Shown: positions 1-9,489 of the stretch, piece by piece
Position numbering within the stretch: the stretch's first letter is position 1
Layout of the letters: each line of letters begins with the position of its first letter
Source of the DNA: DATFDN01 sp963818885
Lineage (GTDB): Bacteria > Pseudomonadota > Alphaproteobacteria > Acetobacterales > Acetobacteraceae
Direction of reading: 5' to 3'
Assembly: GCA_963818885.1 (NCBI GenBank)
Contig: CAWFTP010000003.1
Span: 434,001 to 498,000 of the forward strand
DNA: 64,000 nucleotides
Made by a program: the position numbers and the translations under genes
The notes under the pieces: model-generated
The model's database searches: none
Told to the model about the DNA's origin: nothing
The model's input: the letters and a program-made list of their open reading frames with translations, nothing else

Positions 1-1
1 C

Positions 2-261
2 TGCGCCCCGCGTCAAGGCGACGCTCGAGGGCTTCAAGGAATTGCTCTTCGGCCTGCTCCAGCCACCTGGAGAGTGAGATCACGCACGCCGTCACGCGCG
101 GCGGCCTGATGGCGCGCGCGCACGAGGCGCTGGGCGACGGACTGGGCCCAGGCCAATCTCGCGATCGACCGCGCCGAGGCCTTCCTCAAAGAGGGCGCCG
201 CGGGGCGGCTGGCCTGCTCGCCCGGCTCGGGGCGGCGCTGCGAGGCTGGAGCCGGCGATAG
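2..261 (+). CDS. C-terminal fragment of an unrecognised protein, frameshifted
   Basis: The window opens inside a gene. One frame reads ATLEGFKELLFGLL and is then continued in another frame by HLESEITHAV...GLMARAHEALGDG, and a third gives QANLAIDRAEAFLKEGAA. This alternation is what a coding sequence with at least two single-base errors looks like. The last frame ends ARLGAALRGWSRR and stops at 259-261, five bases before the next gene, so the two are probably in one operon. I do not recognise the family. The neighbouring GT61 gene makes a role in surface polysaccharide synthesis possible but unproven. Confidence 0.3.
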   Translation, partial: RPASRRRSRASRNCSSACSSHLESEITHAVTRGGLMARAHEALGDGLGPGQSRDRPRRGLPQRGRRGAAGLLARLGAALRGWSRR

Positions 262-266
262 GCCTC

Positions 267-1376
267 ATGGCGCAGGCGTCGCGCTACCGCAGCCTGCGTG
301 ACGCTTTTGGTGTCGCCTATCACAAGCAGAGCGAGCGCGCCGACAGCCTGCCGCTGCCCCCTCGCTTCACCTTCGGTCCCTTCGGCGCGGATCTCGCGAG
401 CCGCTACTACCATGAGATCCGGCGCTTGAGACCGGGCTGGACGTGGCTCAGGGCTATCACGCTGTCCAGCCATTTCTGTCTGTCCGACGGCGACTTGCTG
501 CTGGCGTGCGACGCGCTGCATTTGCATCCCGGGACGCTCGATGCGGTCGCGCCCGGTTTCGAGCTCCTGCGTTTCTCCCGGCGCACACGACGAGAGGCTG
601 GCCAATGCGTCATGCTCGGTGGGCCGGGCCTCCCGGTCTACGGCCATTGGCTGGTCGACTTCCTGCCCAAGCTCTTCGTGTTGGGCGTATCCGGCTACGA
701 CATCGACAAGTTGCGCTATCTTCTGCCGGCCGACACGCCCCGCTTCGCCTTCGCGCTGCTCGCTCTCGTCGGCATACCGGGCGAGCAGATCGTGCTCTAC
801 GACCCGGTGTTCGACGCGGTACAGCCCGACGAGCTGCTGATCCCCACCCTGCTGCGCACCAACTCGCGCACCACTCCGCCATTCGCCGCGGCGGCATCAT
901 TCCTCGCGCGACGGATCGAGGCGCGCCACGGCCCATTCCTTGGCGCCTCTTCGACTTTACGCCTCTTCATTTCCCGAGAGCGCTCAGGCCGCGCGCTGCG
1001 GACGCTCATCAATCGCGAGCGAATTGAGCAGCTGGCCAGCGAGGCGGGCTTCGCGATAGTGCACCCCGAGCAGCTGCCGCTATTGGAGCAGGTGCGCCTG
1101 TTCCAGGGCGCGACCCACATCATCGGCGAATACGGCTCCGCCCTCCATGCGACGATCTTCTCCCCGCGCGGCACGCTCGTCTGCGCGCTGCGCGGCTCCG
1201 GCTCCCCGATCGCCGGCTTCCTCCAGTCCTCCATCGGCCACGCCCTGGGCCTGCCCACCGGATATGTGATCGGGCCGACACGGGAGGGCGACCCGCTCGA
1301 GCCGTTCGAGCTCGCGGAGCGGGATTTCGCGCTATGCCGGGATTTGGTGTTCGGCGGACGGGGGTTGCAGGGATAA
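267..1376 (+). CDS. Glycosyltransferase family 61 (DUF563) protein
   Basis: A 369-residue intact protein. GT61/DUF563 enzymes transfer sugars from nucleotide sugars during capsule, LPS or O-glycan assembly. Diagnostic blocks are GHWLVDFLPKL (about residues 126-136), the FISRERSGRALRTLINRERI stretch (about 234-253), a GF-x-IVHPEQLPLLEQV block and the late IIGEYGSALHATIF block holding the conserved His/Ala after the G-x-x-G-S/A. There is no signal peptide or membrane segment, so it should act in the cytosol. It directly follows a broken gene by five bases. It is the only sizeable unbroken gene in the first 18 kb, which supports a patchy distribution of sequence errors. The acceptor and donor sugar cannot be read from sequence. 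Confidence 0.75.
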   Translation: MAQASRYRSLRDAFGVAYHKQSERADSLPLPPRFTFGPFGADLASRYYHEIRRLRPGWTWLRAITLSSHFCLSDGDLLLACDALHLHPGTLDAVAPGFELLRFSRRTRREAGQCVMLGGPGLPVYGHWLVDFLPKLFVLGVSGYDIDKLRYLLPADTPRFAFALLALVGIPGEQIVLYDPVFDAVQPDELLIPTLLRTNSRTTPPFAAAASFLARRIEARHGPFLGASSTLRLFISRERSGRALRTLINRERIEQLASEAGFAIVHPEQLPLLEQVRLFQGATHIIGEYGSALHATIFSPRGTLVCALRGSGSPIAGFLQSSIGHALGLPTGYVIGPTREGDPLEPFELAERDFALCRDLVFGGRGLQG

Positions 1377-1473
1377 AGGTATCAAAATGACGCGGCGCTC
1401 GAACCGCGTGCTCCGCAAGGAGAAAACCCCGCTGGTATGATTCTCCTACCCAAGCCTCGCACGGAGAGCATGC

Positions 1474-1873
1474 ATGGATGACCACAGGCAAAACGTCGCC
1501 AGAACCTGCCTCGATGGCGCGGAAAGCAACACAATAACTTTTCCGCAGATCGTCGGGACGCGATGCGGGAAGGCTTCGAGAGCTACACGATCGACTTCCG
1601 GCCCGCGGTTGCGACCTATTATCTGCCCGATGGCGACAGCGTCGAGCTGCCAACGCATAAAATCGATGTGCCGGTCGCGGCATGCTTCGATACGATGCGC
1701 ATCCAGGCCGCCATCAGGGAACGCAGCTTCTGGTGCCCGGCTATACATACAAGGGCTTCTGCCGGAAGGTCGCCGCGGCCGGCTGCGCGGGCTACATCGT
1801 CTCCTTCTCCGGCCGCCGGGCGCTGGACATCGGCCGCACCGCCGAGACCCACGTCGAGCTCTTTCCGGACTAG
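1474..1873 (+). CDS. DUF1398 family protein, frameshifted
   Basis: Three frames must be joined: DDHRQNVARTCLDGAESN and TFPQIVGT, then REGFESYTIDFRPAVATYY with LPDGDSVELPTHKI, then QLLVPGYTYKGFCRKVAAAG with GYIVSFSGRRALDIGRTAE and THVELFPD. Together this is a typical full-length DUF1398 protein of about 130 residues, a small soluble family with no settled biochemical role. Two frameshifts lie near 1560 and 1715. The C-terminal VELFPD end is characteristic of the family, so the stop at 1871-1873 is the natural one. The next gene (tadA) converges on it with only 8 bases between the stops. Confidence 0.65.
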
Positions 1874-1881
1874 CGCTTCCC

Positions 1882-2318
1882 CTACCGCCTCTCCCCAAAA
1901 AAGCCGCGCAGCAAGTCGCCCGCCTCGCTCTCCCGCACCCCGCCCACCACCTCCGGCCGGTGCAGGCAGGGCGCCTCGAAGACCCGCGCCCCGTGCTCGA
2001 CCCCGCCGCCCTTCGGATCGTAGGCGCCGAACACCAGCCGGCGGATGCGGAACAGGCTCGCCGCCTGCGCGCACATCGGACAGGGCTCCAGCGTCACCAC
2101 CAGATCGCATCCGGCAGCCGCGGCGCGCCCAGCGCGCGGCCGCCGGCGCGCAGCGCCAGCAGCTCGGCATGGGCCGAGGCGTCGCGGCGCGCCTCGACCT
2201 CGTTGCCGGCGCGCGCCAGCACCGCGCCATCCGGACCGACCACCACCGCGCCGACCGGCACCTCGCCGCGCGCTGCGGCGGCGCGCGCTTCGTCCAGCGC
2301 GATCTCCATCGGCGACAT
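1882..2318 (-). CDS. tadA: tRNA-specific adenosine deaminase TadA, one frameshift
   Basis: TadA deaminates A34 of tRNA-Arg(ACG) to inosine and is essential in most bacteria. The N-terminal half begins MSPMEIALDEARAAAARGEV and contains the zinc/proton-shuttle motif HAE (in DASAHAELLAL). The second half, in another frame, carries the zinc-binding PCPMC (VTLEPCPMCAQA) and the RLVFGAYDPKGGGVEHG block. The break sits near 2100, where the frames join if one T is restored between GAT and GCGAT, giving an expected LPDCDLVVTLEPC. Total length is about 145 residues, normal for the family. An essential gene broken by one lost base argues for a sequence error. An alternative start is the Met three residues downstream. 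Confidence 0.85.
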
Positions 2319-2362
2319 GCGCGATCCTTGCCCGCCCCGCCGCGCCGGTCTAGCAAGCGCGC

Positions 2363-3085
2363 ATGACCAGCGCAGCACGACGCCCGCTGATCGGCGTCAC
2401 CCTCGATTCCGAGCAGCCGGGCGGCTATTCGAAATATCCCTGGTACGCGCTGCGCGAGAACTATGCCGAGGCCGTCGCCGCCGCCGGCGGGCTGCCGATC
2501 GCGCTGCCGCACGAGCCGGCGCTCGCCGCCGACTATCTCGACCGGATCGACGCGCTGGTCGTCACCGGCGGCGCCTTCGACGTCGATCCGGCGCTGTTCG
2601 GCGAGCCGCCCGCCACGCGACCGTCACGCTCAAGGACCGCCGCACCGCGTTCGAGCTCGCGCTCACCCAAGGCGCGCTCGCGCGCGACATGCCGGTGCTC
2701 GGCATCTGCGGCGGCCAGCAGCTTCTGCCGTCGCGCTCGGCGGCACGCTGATCCAGCACATCCCCGACGAGGTCGCCGACGCGCTGGCGCACGAGCAGCC
2801 CAACCCGCGCCACGAGCCCGGCCATACGGTCGCGATCGCGGCCCGGCACCCTGCTCCACCGGATCGTCGGCGCCGACCGAGATGCGGGTGAACACCGCCC
2901 ATCACCAGGCGGTGCACGAGCCCGGCGCCGCGCGCCGTCGTCAACGCGGTCGCGCCCGACGGCGTCATCGAGGGCATCGAGGACGCGGCGCGCGCTTCTG
3001 CCTCGGCGTGCAGTGGCATCCCGAAGTTCTTCATCGACCCGGCGACCGCCGCATCTTCGCCGCCTTGATCGCCGCCTGCGGGTGA
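2363..3085 (+). CDS. Gamma-glutamyl-gamma-aminobutyrate hydrolase-like class I amidotransferase (PuuD/peptidase C26), frameshifted
   Basis: Family members hydrolyse gamma-glutamyl amides such as gamma-glutamyl-GABA in putrescine catabolism. Visible are RPLIGVTLDSEQPGG and NYAEAVAAAGGLPIALP at the N terminus, ALVVTGGAFDVDPALFGE, the nucleophile elbow PVLGICGGQQL with the catalytic Cys, the HHQAVHEPG block and the catalytic FCLGVQWHPE His-Pro-Glu. These lie in all three frames, with breaks near 2610, 2730, 2850 and 2930. Re-joined length is about 240 residues, right for the family. It diverges from tadA and its TGA overlaps the GTG start of the next gene. Confidence 0.8.
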   Translation: MTSAARRPLIGVTLDSEQPGGYSKYPWYALRENYAEAVAAAGGLPIALPHEPALAADYLDRIDALVVTGGAFDVDPALFGEPPATRPSRSRTAAPRSSSRSPKARSRATCRCSASAAASSFCRRARRHADPAHPRRGRRRAGARAAQPAPRARPYGRDRGPAPCSTGSSAPTEMRVNTAHHQAVHEPGAARRRQRGRARRRHRGHRGRGARFCLGVQWHPEVLHRPGDRRIFAALIAACG

Positions 3086-3840
3086 CGACGCCGGAGCGCG
3101 CGCGGCGAGCGCATCGCCAAATGGCTGGCCCGCGCCGGGGTCGCCCGCCGGCGCGATGCCGAGCGCTGATCGCCGAGGGCCGCGTCCGCCTGAACGGCGC
3201 CGCCGTCACCCATCCCGGCGACCTTCGTGCGGCCGGGCGACATCGTGCAGGTCGACGGCGCCGTGGTCGAGCGCCGGAGCGGCACGCGGCTGTGGCGCTA
3301 TCACAAGCCCGACCGGGCTGGTGACCACGCATCGCGACCCGGAGGGCCGGCCGACGGTGTTCGAGCGACTGCCGCCGGATCTGCCGCGCGTCGTCAGCGT
3401 CGGCCGGCTCGATCTGAACAGCGAGGGGCTGCTGCTGCTGACCAACGACGGCGCGCTGGCCCGCCGGCTGGAGCTGCCGGCGAACGGCTGGCTGCGCCGC
3501 TACCGGGTGCGCGTGCACGGCGCGCCCGGACCGGCGCGCGCTCGCCGGCCTGGCGCAGCGGCGTCACCGTCGACGGCGTGCGCTACGGGCCGATCGAGGC
3601 CGGGCTGGACGCCGAGAAGGGCGAGCAACGCCTGGCTCGACGGTCGGCCTGCGCGAGGGCCGCAACCGCGAGATGCGCCGGGTCATGGCGCATCTGGGCC
3701 TGCGGGTGACGCGGCTGATCCGCCTCGCCTACGGCCCGTTCCAGCTCGGCAAGCTGCCGCGCGGCGCGGTGGAGGAGGTGCCGGCGCGCGTGCTGCGCGA
3801 GCAACTGCCGGCGCGGCGCGGCCACCGACACGGAGGCTGA
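3082..3840 (+). CDS. rluB: RluB/RsuA-family rRNA pseudouridine synthase, frameshifted
   Basis: Makes pseudouridine in rRNA. An N-terminal S4 RNA-binding domain is visible as RIAKWLARAGVARRRDAER followed by LIAEGRVRLNG. The catalytic domain shows the RYHKPTGLVTTHRDPEGRPT region, the catalytic-Asp block VSVGRLDLNSEGLLLLTNDG, RYRVRVHGAP and the C-terminal LREGRNREMRRVMAHLGL motif of the RsuA/RluB/E/F subfamily. Reconstruction needs about six frame changes, for example one base missing in the GCGCGCGG run near 3095. The GTG start overlaps the preceding TGA, and the stop overlaps the ATG of rsmD (TGATG). rluB-rsmD coupling suits two enzymes of ribosome maturation. Confidence 0.8.
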
Positions 3841-4393
3841 TGCGGATCGTCGCCGGCGCGTGGCGCGGCCGCGCGCTGGTCGCCCCGCCGGGCGACGGCC
3901 ACCCGGCCGACCGCCGACCGCGTGCGCCAGGCGCTGTTCGACATGCTGCTGCACGCGCCGTGGGCGGGCGCGAGGTCGATCGAGGGCGCGCGCGTGCTCG
4001 ACGCCTTCGCCGGCACCGGCGCGCTCGGGCTGGAGGCGCTGTCGCGCGGCGCCGCGCACGCGACCTTCCTCGAGCACGACCGCGCGGCGCTCGCGGCGCT
4101 GCGCGCCAACATCGCCGCGCCTGCCAGGCCGAGGACCGCACGCGGGTCCTCGCGGCGCGACGCGCTCGCGCCCAGCCCCGCGCGCACCGCGGCCTGCACG
4201 CTGGTGTTCCTCGACCCGCCCTACGGGCGGGACCTTCGTGCCGCGCGCGCTCAACGCGCGGCTCGCCGGGGGCTGGATCGCGCCGGACGCGCTGATCGTC
4301 GCCGAAAGAGCCGCGCGGAGAGCCGCCACCCGCACCGCCCGCTCGCCGAGCGCACCACGGCGCCGCACGCCTCACGGTCTGGCGCGGGGCATA
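3840..4393 (+). CDS. rsmD: 16S rRNA (guanine-966-N2)-methyltransferase RsmD, frameshifted
   Basis: RsmD methylates G966 of 16S rRNA using SAM. The start MRIVAGAWRGRALVAPPG is the family's N terminus. It is followed, one frame over, by VRQALFDMLLHAP, the SAM-binding VLDAFAGTGALGLEALSRGA block, FLEHDRAALAALRANIA, and the catalytic NPPY-like motif, here LVFLDPPYG. The end, HGAARLTVWRGA then TAA at 4391-4393, is again in a different frame. Length is about 183 residues once repaired, the usual size. At least four frameshifts are needed (near 3900, 4125, 4230 and 4340). Confidence 0.85.
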
Positions 4394-4406
4394 AAAGCCA
4401 CGAGAT

Positions 4407-5459
4407 ATGTTCTCGCTCCCGGCGGCAAGATGTATGGGACGACGGAGAACATGGCGCTTCGCGGCGATCGGGCTCGACCATCGGCACATCTACGAGCTCA
4501 TGCAGGGGCTGCTGGATGCCGGCCTGGAGTGCGCCGGGGACTGGCCGGAAACAACCAACCCGCGGTCCTCGCCGGCTTCCGGAAACGGTTCCCGCCGAAT
4601 CCGGCGTCGAAGCGTGACCGTCTGCTCGACGACCCGACCATCGCGTTCGTCTGATCGCCGCCGTGCCCTCGGACCGCGCCGCGCTCGCGATCGAGGCGAT
4701 GCCGCGGCAAGGACGTGATGGTGGACAAGCCGGGCGTCGTCACGACCGATCAGCTTGCCGACATGGAGCGCGCCGTGGCCGAGACCGGGCGAATCGTCGG
4801 TCTGCTTCTCCGAGCGCTGTTCATGCCGTCCGTCGCCAAGGCGCTGGCGATCGTGCGCGCCGGCGGCATCGGGCGGGTGGTCCAGACCCTCGGGCTAGGC
4901 CCGCATCGCCTCAACCGCGCGATGCGGCCCTCGTGGTTCTTCGATCGCGCGACCTATGGCGGCATCCTCAACGACATCGCCAGCGCACCAGATCGACCAG
5001 TTTCTCGCCTTCGCCGACGCGCCGCCTGCGGCGGTCGTCAGCGCCAGTCGGCGAGTACGGCACCACGCCCGGCGTCGAGGATTTCGGCGAGATCATGCTG
5101 CAAGCGCCGCACGCACGCGGCTATATCCGCGTCGATTGGTTCACCCCCGACGGCCTGCCCACCTGGGGCGACGGGCGGCTGTTCGTCGGGGGACCGAGGG
5201 CATATCGAGCTGCGCAAAAACGTCGACATCGCCGGCGAGCCGGGCGGCGACCATCTGTTCCTCGTCGACGAGACAGCACGCGCCACATCGACTGCGCCAG
5301 CCAGCCGGTGACTTATTTCCGCGACTGTCGTGCACGACATAACGAACCGCACGGGACGGCCATGACCCAGCGTCACGCCTTCGCCGTGACCCGGCTCGCC
5401 TCGGGGCTCAGGCGCAGGCGGTACGCTGGCGCCGCGAAGGCATCGGGGAAGGAATGTGA
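4407..5459 (+). CDS. Gfo/Idh/MocA-family NAD(P)-dependent oxidoreductase, frameshifted
   Basis: Sugar or inositol dehydrogenase-like protein. The N-terminal Rossmann segment reads RFAAIGLDHRHIYELMQGLL (GLDHxH replaces the textbook GxGxxG). The family dinucleotide block follows as DPTIAFV, PSDRAALAIEAM, then GKDVMVDKPGVVTT, where the Lys-Pro is the family hallmark. Later segments DWFTPDGLPTWGDGRLF, GYIELRKNVDIAG and HIDCASQPVTYF form the C-terminal alpha/beta domain. There are at least six frame changes. The end REGIGEGM is followed by TGA, which overlaps the ATG of the next SDR, so the two dehydrogenases are probably co-transcribed. The substrate is not inferable. The start is uncertain, with Met codons at 4407 and 4434. 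Confidence 0.65.
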
Positions 5460-6260
5460 TGACGGATCAGCGGATGGCCGGAAAGGTCGCGATCGTAACC
5501 GGCGCGGGTTCGCGCGCCGACGGCATCGGTAACGGACGCGCCGCCGCGGTGCTGCTCTGCGCGCCACGGCGCCAAGGTGACGCTGGTGGACCAGAACGAG
5601 GCCTGGGTCGGGCGCACCCAACGGATGATCGAGGACGAGGGCGGTACCTGCCAGGTCGTGCTCGCCGATGTCACCAACCCCGACGACTGCGCCCGCATCG
5701 TGGGCGAGACGGTCGGGGAGTGGGACCGCCTCGACGTGCTGGTCAACAATGTCGGCGTCTCCGGCCCGCGCGGCACCGCGGTCGAGGTGGACCTCGCCGA
5801 GTGGGACCACGCGCTGCGGGTGAACGTCACCTCGATGATGCTGATGGCGCGCTTCGCCATCCCGGAGATGGCGAAGGAGGGCGGCGGGTCGATCATCAAT
5901 CTCGCGTCCTTCGCCGGGCTGTTCGGCGGCCACCCGCACCTGCTCTACCCGACCACCAAGGGCGCGGTGGTCAACATGACCCGTGCGATGGCCGCGCACC
6001 ACGCGCCGCAGGGCATTCGCGTCAACGCGATCGCGCCCGGCATGGTATACACGCCCATGGTCTACGCTGGCGGGATGACCGACGATCTGCGCGAGGCGCG
6101 GCGCAACCGGTCCCTCCTGAAGACGGAGGGAACCGGCTGGGATATCGGCAACGCCGTGCTCTATCTCGCGAGCGACGAGGCGCGCTGGGTCACCGGCATC
6201 GTCCTGCCCGTCGATGCCGGTGCCTCGGCGGCGCCGTCCGCCTATCCGACACGGCGCTGA
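5459..6260 (+). CDS. Short-chain dehydrogenase/reductase, one frameshift
   Basis: A classical SDR of about 266 residues that oxidises or reduces an alcohol/keto group with NAD(P). The N terminus MTDQRMAGKVAIVTGAGSRA (TGxxxGxG region) is separated by one frameshift near 5570 from KVTLVDQNEAWVGRTQRMI, DVLVNNVGVSGPRG (NNxG), the catalytic IINLASFAGLFGG Ser region, the YPTTK catalytic Tyr/Lys motif, and IRVNAIAPGMVYTPM. The C terminus ends IVLPVDAGASAAPS. Its ATG overlaps the TGA of the Gfo/Idh/MocA gene, so the pair is likely a two-step oxidation module. No substrate can be assigned. Confidence 0.8.
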
Positions 6261-6267
6261 GCGGAAG

Positions 6268-7093
6268 TCAGGCTTCCGGCGGAAAGAAAACCAGCGAGCG
6301 AACCTCGATGCTCTCCCGCGGCGCCGCGCCGGGGGTCGCCGGGTTCTCGAACGAAGTATGGAAGGATAGCCGGGCCCGCCCGTCATCGGCGCTGTCATGC
6401 ACCCGGATCAGCAGTACCTCATCGCGCTGCATATCCGAAAAATAGTACCACCGATGCCCCGGCTTGAACGCAACCGACGATGTCTCACCGCGCACATGCG
6501 GATAGACCAGGTCGCTCGCGATCAGGTCGGCGTCGGTGAACGCTACGCGCGTCGCATAACGCCAACGGGGAATTGAGGACCGGGCCGCGGATCGGCCGCC
6601 AGACATTCACGATTCCGAACCGGTGCCGCAGCAACTCCTCGGCGTCCTCGCCCGAGATGGTCGCGGACGCGCCGCGCCGCCGAGTTCACCGTGTGATCGT
6701 TATGCACCCGGCGCGACGGGTTCGCGCCCGTCCCTGGATCGCCGCATTGCGCACCGTGTGGTCGAACACGAACACGCGTGACGCGCCGAGCGTGTCGCGG
6801 AGCAGGCGCTCGACCTCGGGGTAATAGACGGCCTTGACCTCTTCAGGGGAATAGAAGTTGCCGACCTCGGTCGGCATGCGCAACAGGGTAAAGCCGTTGC
6901 GATCGAGCGTGAATTCCGCCTCCCGTGCGCGCGCATCCTCGATCAGCATGTCCCGCGGATCGTCGATGCCGTTCCAGGCGGCCACGCCCGGCGGCGGCTC
7001 GCCCACATAGCGCACCGGCCTTTCCGCGCCTCGCTGCAGATAATGCAGCGTCGCCGTCACGTTCTTTGGTGAAACGGAAGCATCGAGAGGCAT
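6268..7093 (-). CDS. CmcJ/NvfI-like (AsaB-type) 2-oxoglutarate-dependent oxygenase family protein, frameshifted
   Basis: The family is related to CmcJ of cephamycin biosynthesis and fungal asabA-type enzymes. Reading from 7093: MPLDASVSPKNVTATLHYL, then NGFTLLRMPTEVGNFYSPEE, VKAVYYPEVERLL, RVFVFDHTVRN (conserved D-H-T-x-R), then after a frameshift NDHTVNSA, and in the last frame ATRVAFTDADLIASDLVYP, GHRWYYFSDMQRDEVLLIR, LSFHTSFENPATPG and the closing RSLVFFPPEA. Two breaks lie near 6690 and 6560. About 275 residues, normal for the family. It converges on the SDR at 5459-6260. Whether it is an oxygenase or a methyl-transfer accessory protein is not settled for the family. Confidence 0.65.
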
Positions 7094-7105
7094 GACAGCC
7101 CTCCT

Positions 7106-7330
7106 TCACAGGGTTATGCGAGACAAAGGCGCGGAAGAGATCGAACCGGCCGAGGTGGCGGCCAGCAGGGTGCGGCGCGCGAGGCGCCGGACATCCTCAA
7201 GCGTCGGCCAGACGGACGAGTCGAGCTCTTCCAGCCGGAAGTCGATGGCGACGAAGCGATAGCCACGGTCAATGCGTACGGCGGTGCCGACGAACACACC
7301 GTCCACGTCGATGACATGCGATGCAGCATC
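7106..7330 (-). CDS. Small hypothetical protein, probably frameshifted at its start
   Basis: The frame reads SHVIDVDGVFVGTAVRIDRG, YRFVAIDFRLEELDSSVW and PTLEDVRRLARRTLLAA, which is coherent, protein-like sequence of about 70 residues lacking a start codon in frame. An ATG with a good purine-rich site (GAAGGGA) lies one base out of frame near 7325, so a single lost base would make it MAASHVIDVDG. No family recognised. It precedes the CmcJ-like gene on the same strand by about 12 bases and may be co-transcribed with it. The stretch 7331-7552 upstream shows no convincing gene. Confidence 0.4.
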   Translation of the reverse strand, partial: DAASHVIDVDGVFVGTAVRIDRGYRFVAIDFRLEELDSSVWPTLEDVRRLARRTLLAATSAGSISSAPLSRITL

Positions 7331-7552
7331 GGTCGTTTCCCTTCAGAAGCATTGGGTAGGATGCGATCAGGCGTGTACCGGCGGTCGCGCCAGCGCCTCA
7401 CCTACATCGCGACGCGCCGCGATCAGGGCACATCGGGGTCGCGATCGGTCGAGCCATGCCTTCCTCTCATCGCCGGAAGCTCTGCGGGCGATATGAGGAT
7501 GTTCTTCTCCCAGGAGGCAATAGGCCGGCGAAAATAAGAGAGATCTTCTTCC

Positions 7553-7733
7553 ATGGAGCCACGGACGGACGATTTCATCTCGTCAAGCCTGTATCTTGGA
7601 GAGCCGCCGCTTCGGGCGGAACTGGCGGAGAAACCCAGCAACGCTTATCTCTGGCTCGTCCTCGGTGTTGTCATGACCGCCATTCTCGGCTCCTTCGGCG
7701 CCGGGTCTCGCCACGATCTCCATCCTGCATTAG
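7553..7733 (+). CDS. Small single-pass membrane protein, frameshifted near its end
   Basis: The protein begins MEPRTDDFISSSLYLGEPPL, then RAELAEKPSNAYLWLVLGVV and MTAILGSFGAG. Removing one G near 7703 continues it as LATISILH with a TAG at 7731-7733. That gives about 59 residues: a soluble acidic N terminus and one hydrophobic helix (YLWLVLGVVMTAILGSFGAG), with the C terminus at the membrane face. No family recognised. It sits 62 bases before the hemB start on the same strand. Confidence 0.45.
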
Positions 7734-7795
7734 CGCGCTTGGCATACGCCTTGCCCTGGCCTATGGCAGCGTCGCTGCTTGATGGATACCCAGCG

Positions 7796-8764
7796 ATGGC
7801 GTCGGCCACTTTCCCGCCACACGCCTGCGCCGCCTGCGCGCCTCCCCCGCCCTGCGCGACATGGTGCGCGAAAACCGTCGCCCCGAACGACCTGATCCAG
7901 CCTATCTTCGTCGAGGAAGGCATCGACGATCTTTGCCGGTCGCCAGCATGCCTGGCGTGACCGCATCCCCGAGCGCGCTGGAACACGAGATCGAGCGCTC
8001 GCCACGCGACGGCGTGAAGGCGGTCATGCCGTTCGGGGTGTCGCATCACAAGGACGCAGCCGGCAGCGAGCCTGGCGCGCGACGGGCTGGTCGCCCGCAT
8101 GGTCCGCCACGCCAAGCACGCGGCGCCCGAGATGGTGGTGATCCCCGATCTCTGCTTCTGCGAATACACCGACCATGGACATTGCGGCGTGATCGCGGGC
8201 GGCGACGTGCTCAACGACGTGACGCTCGAGAATCTGGGGCGCCAGGCCGTGGTCGCGGTCGAGGCCGGCGCCGACATGGTGGCGCCCTCGGCGATGATGG
8301 ACGGCCAGGTAACGGCGATCCGCCGCGCGCTCGACGCGGCGGGCCACCAGGACGCGGGGATCATGGCCTATTCGTCGAAATTCGCCTCCGCGTTTTACGG
8401 CCCGTTCCGCGCGGCGGCCGGCTGCGACCTGAAGGGCGACCGCAAGACCTATCAGATGGATCCGCTGAATGGGCGCGAGGCGATGCGCGAATCGCCGCTC
8501 GACGAGGAAGAAGGCGCCGACATCCTGATGGTCAAGCCCGGCCTGCCTTACCTCGACGTGCTGGCGCGCCTGCGCGAGCGCACCTTGCTGCCGCTGGCCG
8601 CCTATCAGGTCAGCGGCGAATACGCGATGATCAGGTTCGCCGCGGCGGCCGGTGCGGATCGACGAAATCGGGTGGTACGCGAGACGCTGGGCGCGTTCAA
8701 GCGCGCGGGCGCCGATCTGATCCTGTCCTATTTCGCGCGCAAGGTTATCCGGGCCGGGTTCTGA
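7796..8764 (+). CDS. hemB: Delta-aminolevulinic acid dehydratase (porphobilinogen synthase) HemB, frameshifted
   Basis: Condenses two 5-aminolevulinates to porphobilinogen in haem synthesis. Visible are NDLIQPIFVEEGIDD, AVMPFGVSHHKDAAGS, the zinc-site block DLCFCEYTDHGHCGV (three Cys), the first Schiff-base Lys region YSSKFASAFYGPFR, the second active-site Lys in DILMVKPGLPYLD, and AYQVSGEYAMI. The C terminus ends LSYFARKVIRAGF. Breaks near 7820, 7875, 7935, 8070 and 8655 must be bridged. Repaired length is about 325 residues, normal. The cysteine-rich metal site marks the zinc-dependent type. An ATG at 7782 is an alternative start. Essential in haem-making organisms, so the breaks are almost surely errors. 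Confidence 0.9.
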
Positions 8765-8786
8765 CGACGAGAGGCCAACGCGCTCC

Positions 8787-9300
8787 ATGATCCACCACGT
8801 CTACCATCTCCGCGCGCGAGCCGCGGCATCGGCTCGCCGAGGTGCTGGCCGAGATCATGCACGGTCACGCCCATCCGTTCCCGGGTCAGATTCGCCGAAT
8901 TCGTGCATGGCGGTCAGCGGGGACGAGCACGGCACGATGGTGGAGGTCTATCCCGGCGACACGCCGCTCGCTAGCCCGGCCGGACGGAGGACGAGCAGGT
9001 CACCGGCGCTGCGCGAGCCGGACCTGGCGCCGCGCCATCGTGCCGATTTCACTTCCTGCTCTCGGTGCCCGTCGAGTCGCGAGCAGATCGAGCGCATCGG
9101 CGCAGCGCGAGGGCTGGCGCACCAAGCTGTTCGGCCGCGGCGCGCCGGGGCAGAAGCCGTTCTTCCACGTCATCGAGTTCTGGGTCGAGAACCGGCTAAT
9201 GATCGAATTGGCTCCGGACACCATGATTGAGGAATACACCAATCTCTTGGGCAACGGCGGAGCCGAAGTAGCGCGGCCCCTTGCGGGGGCGCAGCACTAA
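8787..9300 (+). CDS. Conserved hypothetical protein (possibly VOC-like), frameshifted
   Basis: Reading across frames gives MIHHVY, then RHRLAEVLAEIMHGHAHPFP, SCMAVSGDEHGTMVEVYPGD, FHFLLSVPVES, EQIERI, REGWRTKLFGRGAPGQKPFF, HVIEFWVENRLMIELAPDTM and IEEYTNLL. The MIHHVY opening, the paired beta segments and the ENRLMIEL end resemble a glyoxalase/VOC-type metal-binding fold, but I do not recognise a named family. At least four breaks. It lies 22 bases after hemB and could share its transcript. Confidence 0.45.
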
Positions 9301-9489
9301 CCTCCGTCTCCCGCGCCCTGCTTCAACCTAGCCACTAGGTAAGTGACGTTTATCAAATATTGCATGCGCGCCCTCTGATCCACGCGTACATGACAATTCG
9401 CACCTGAGTGACATGCAAGTGACGGGCCCGGGTCAGCCGCCACGAGCCGATATAAACGCGCCGCACGCCGCAGCGGACCCGACACAAGC

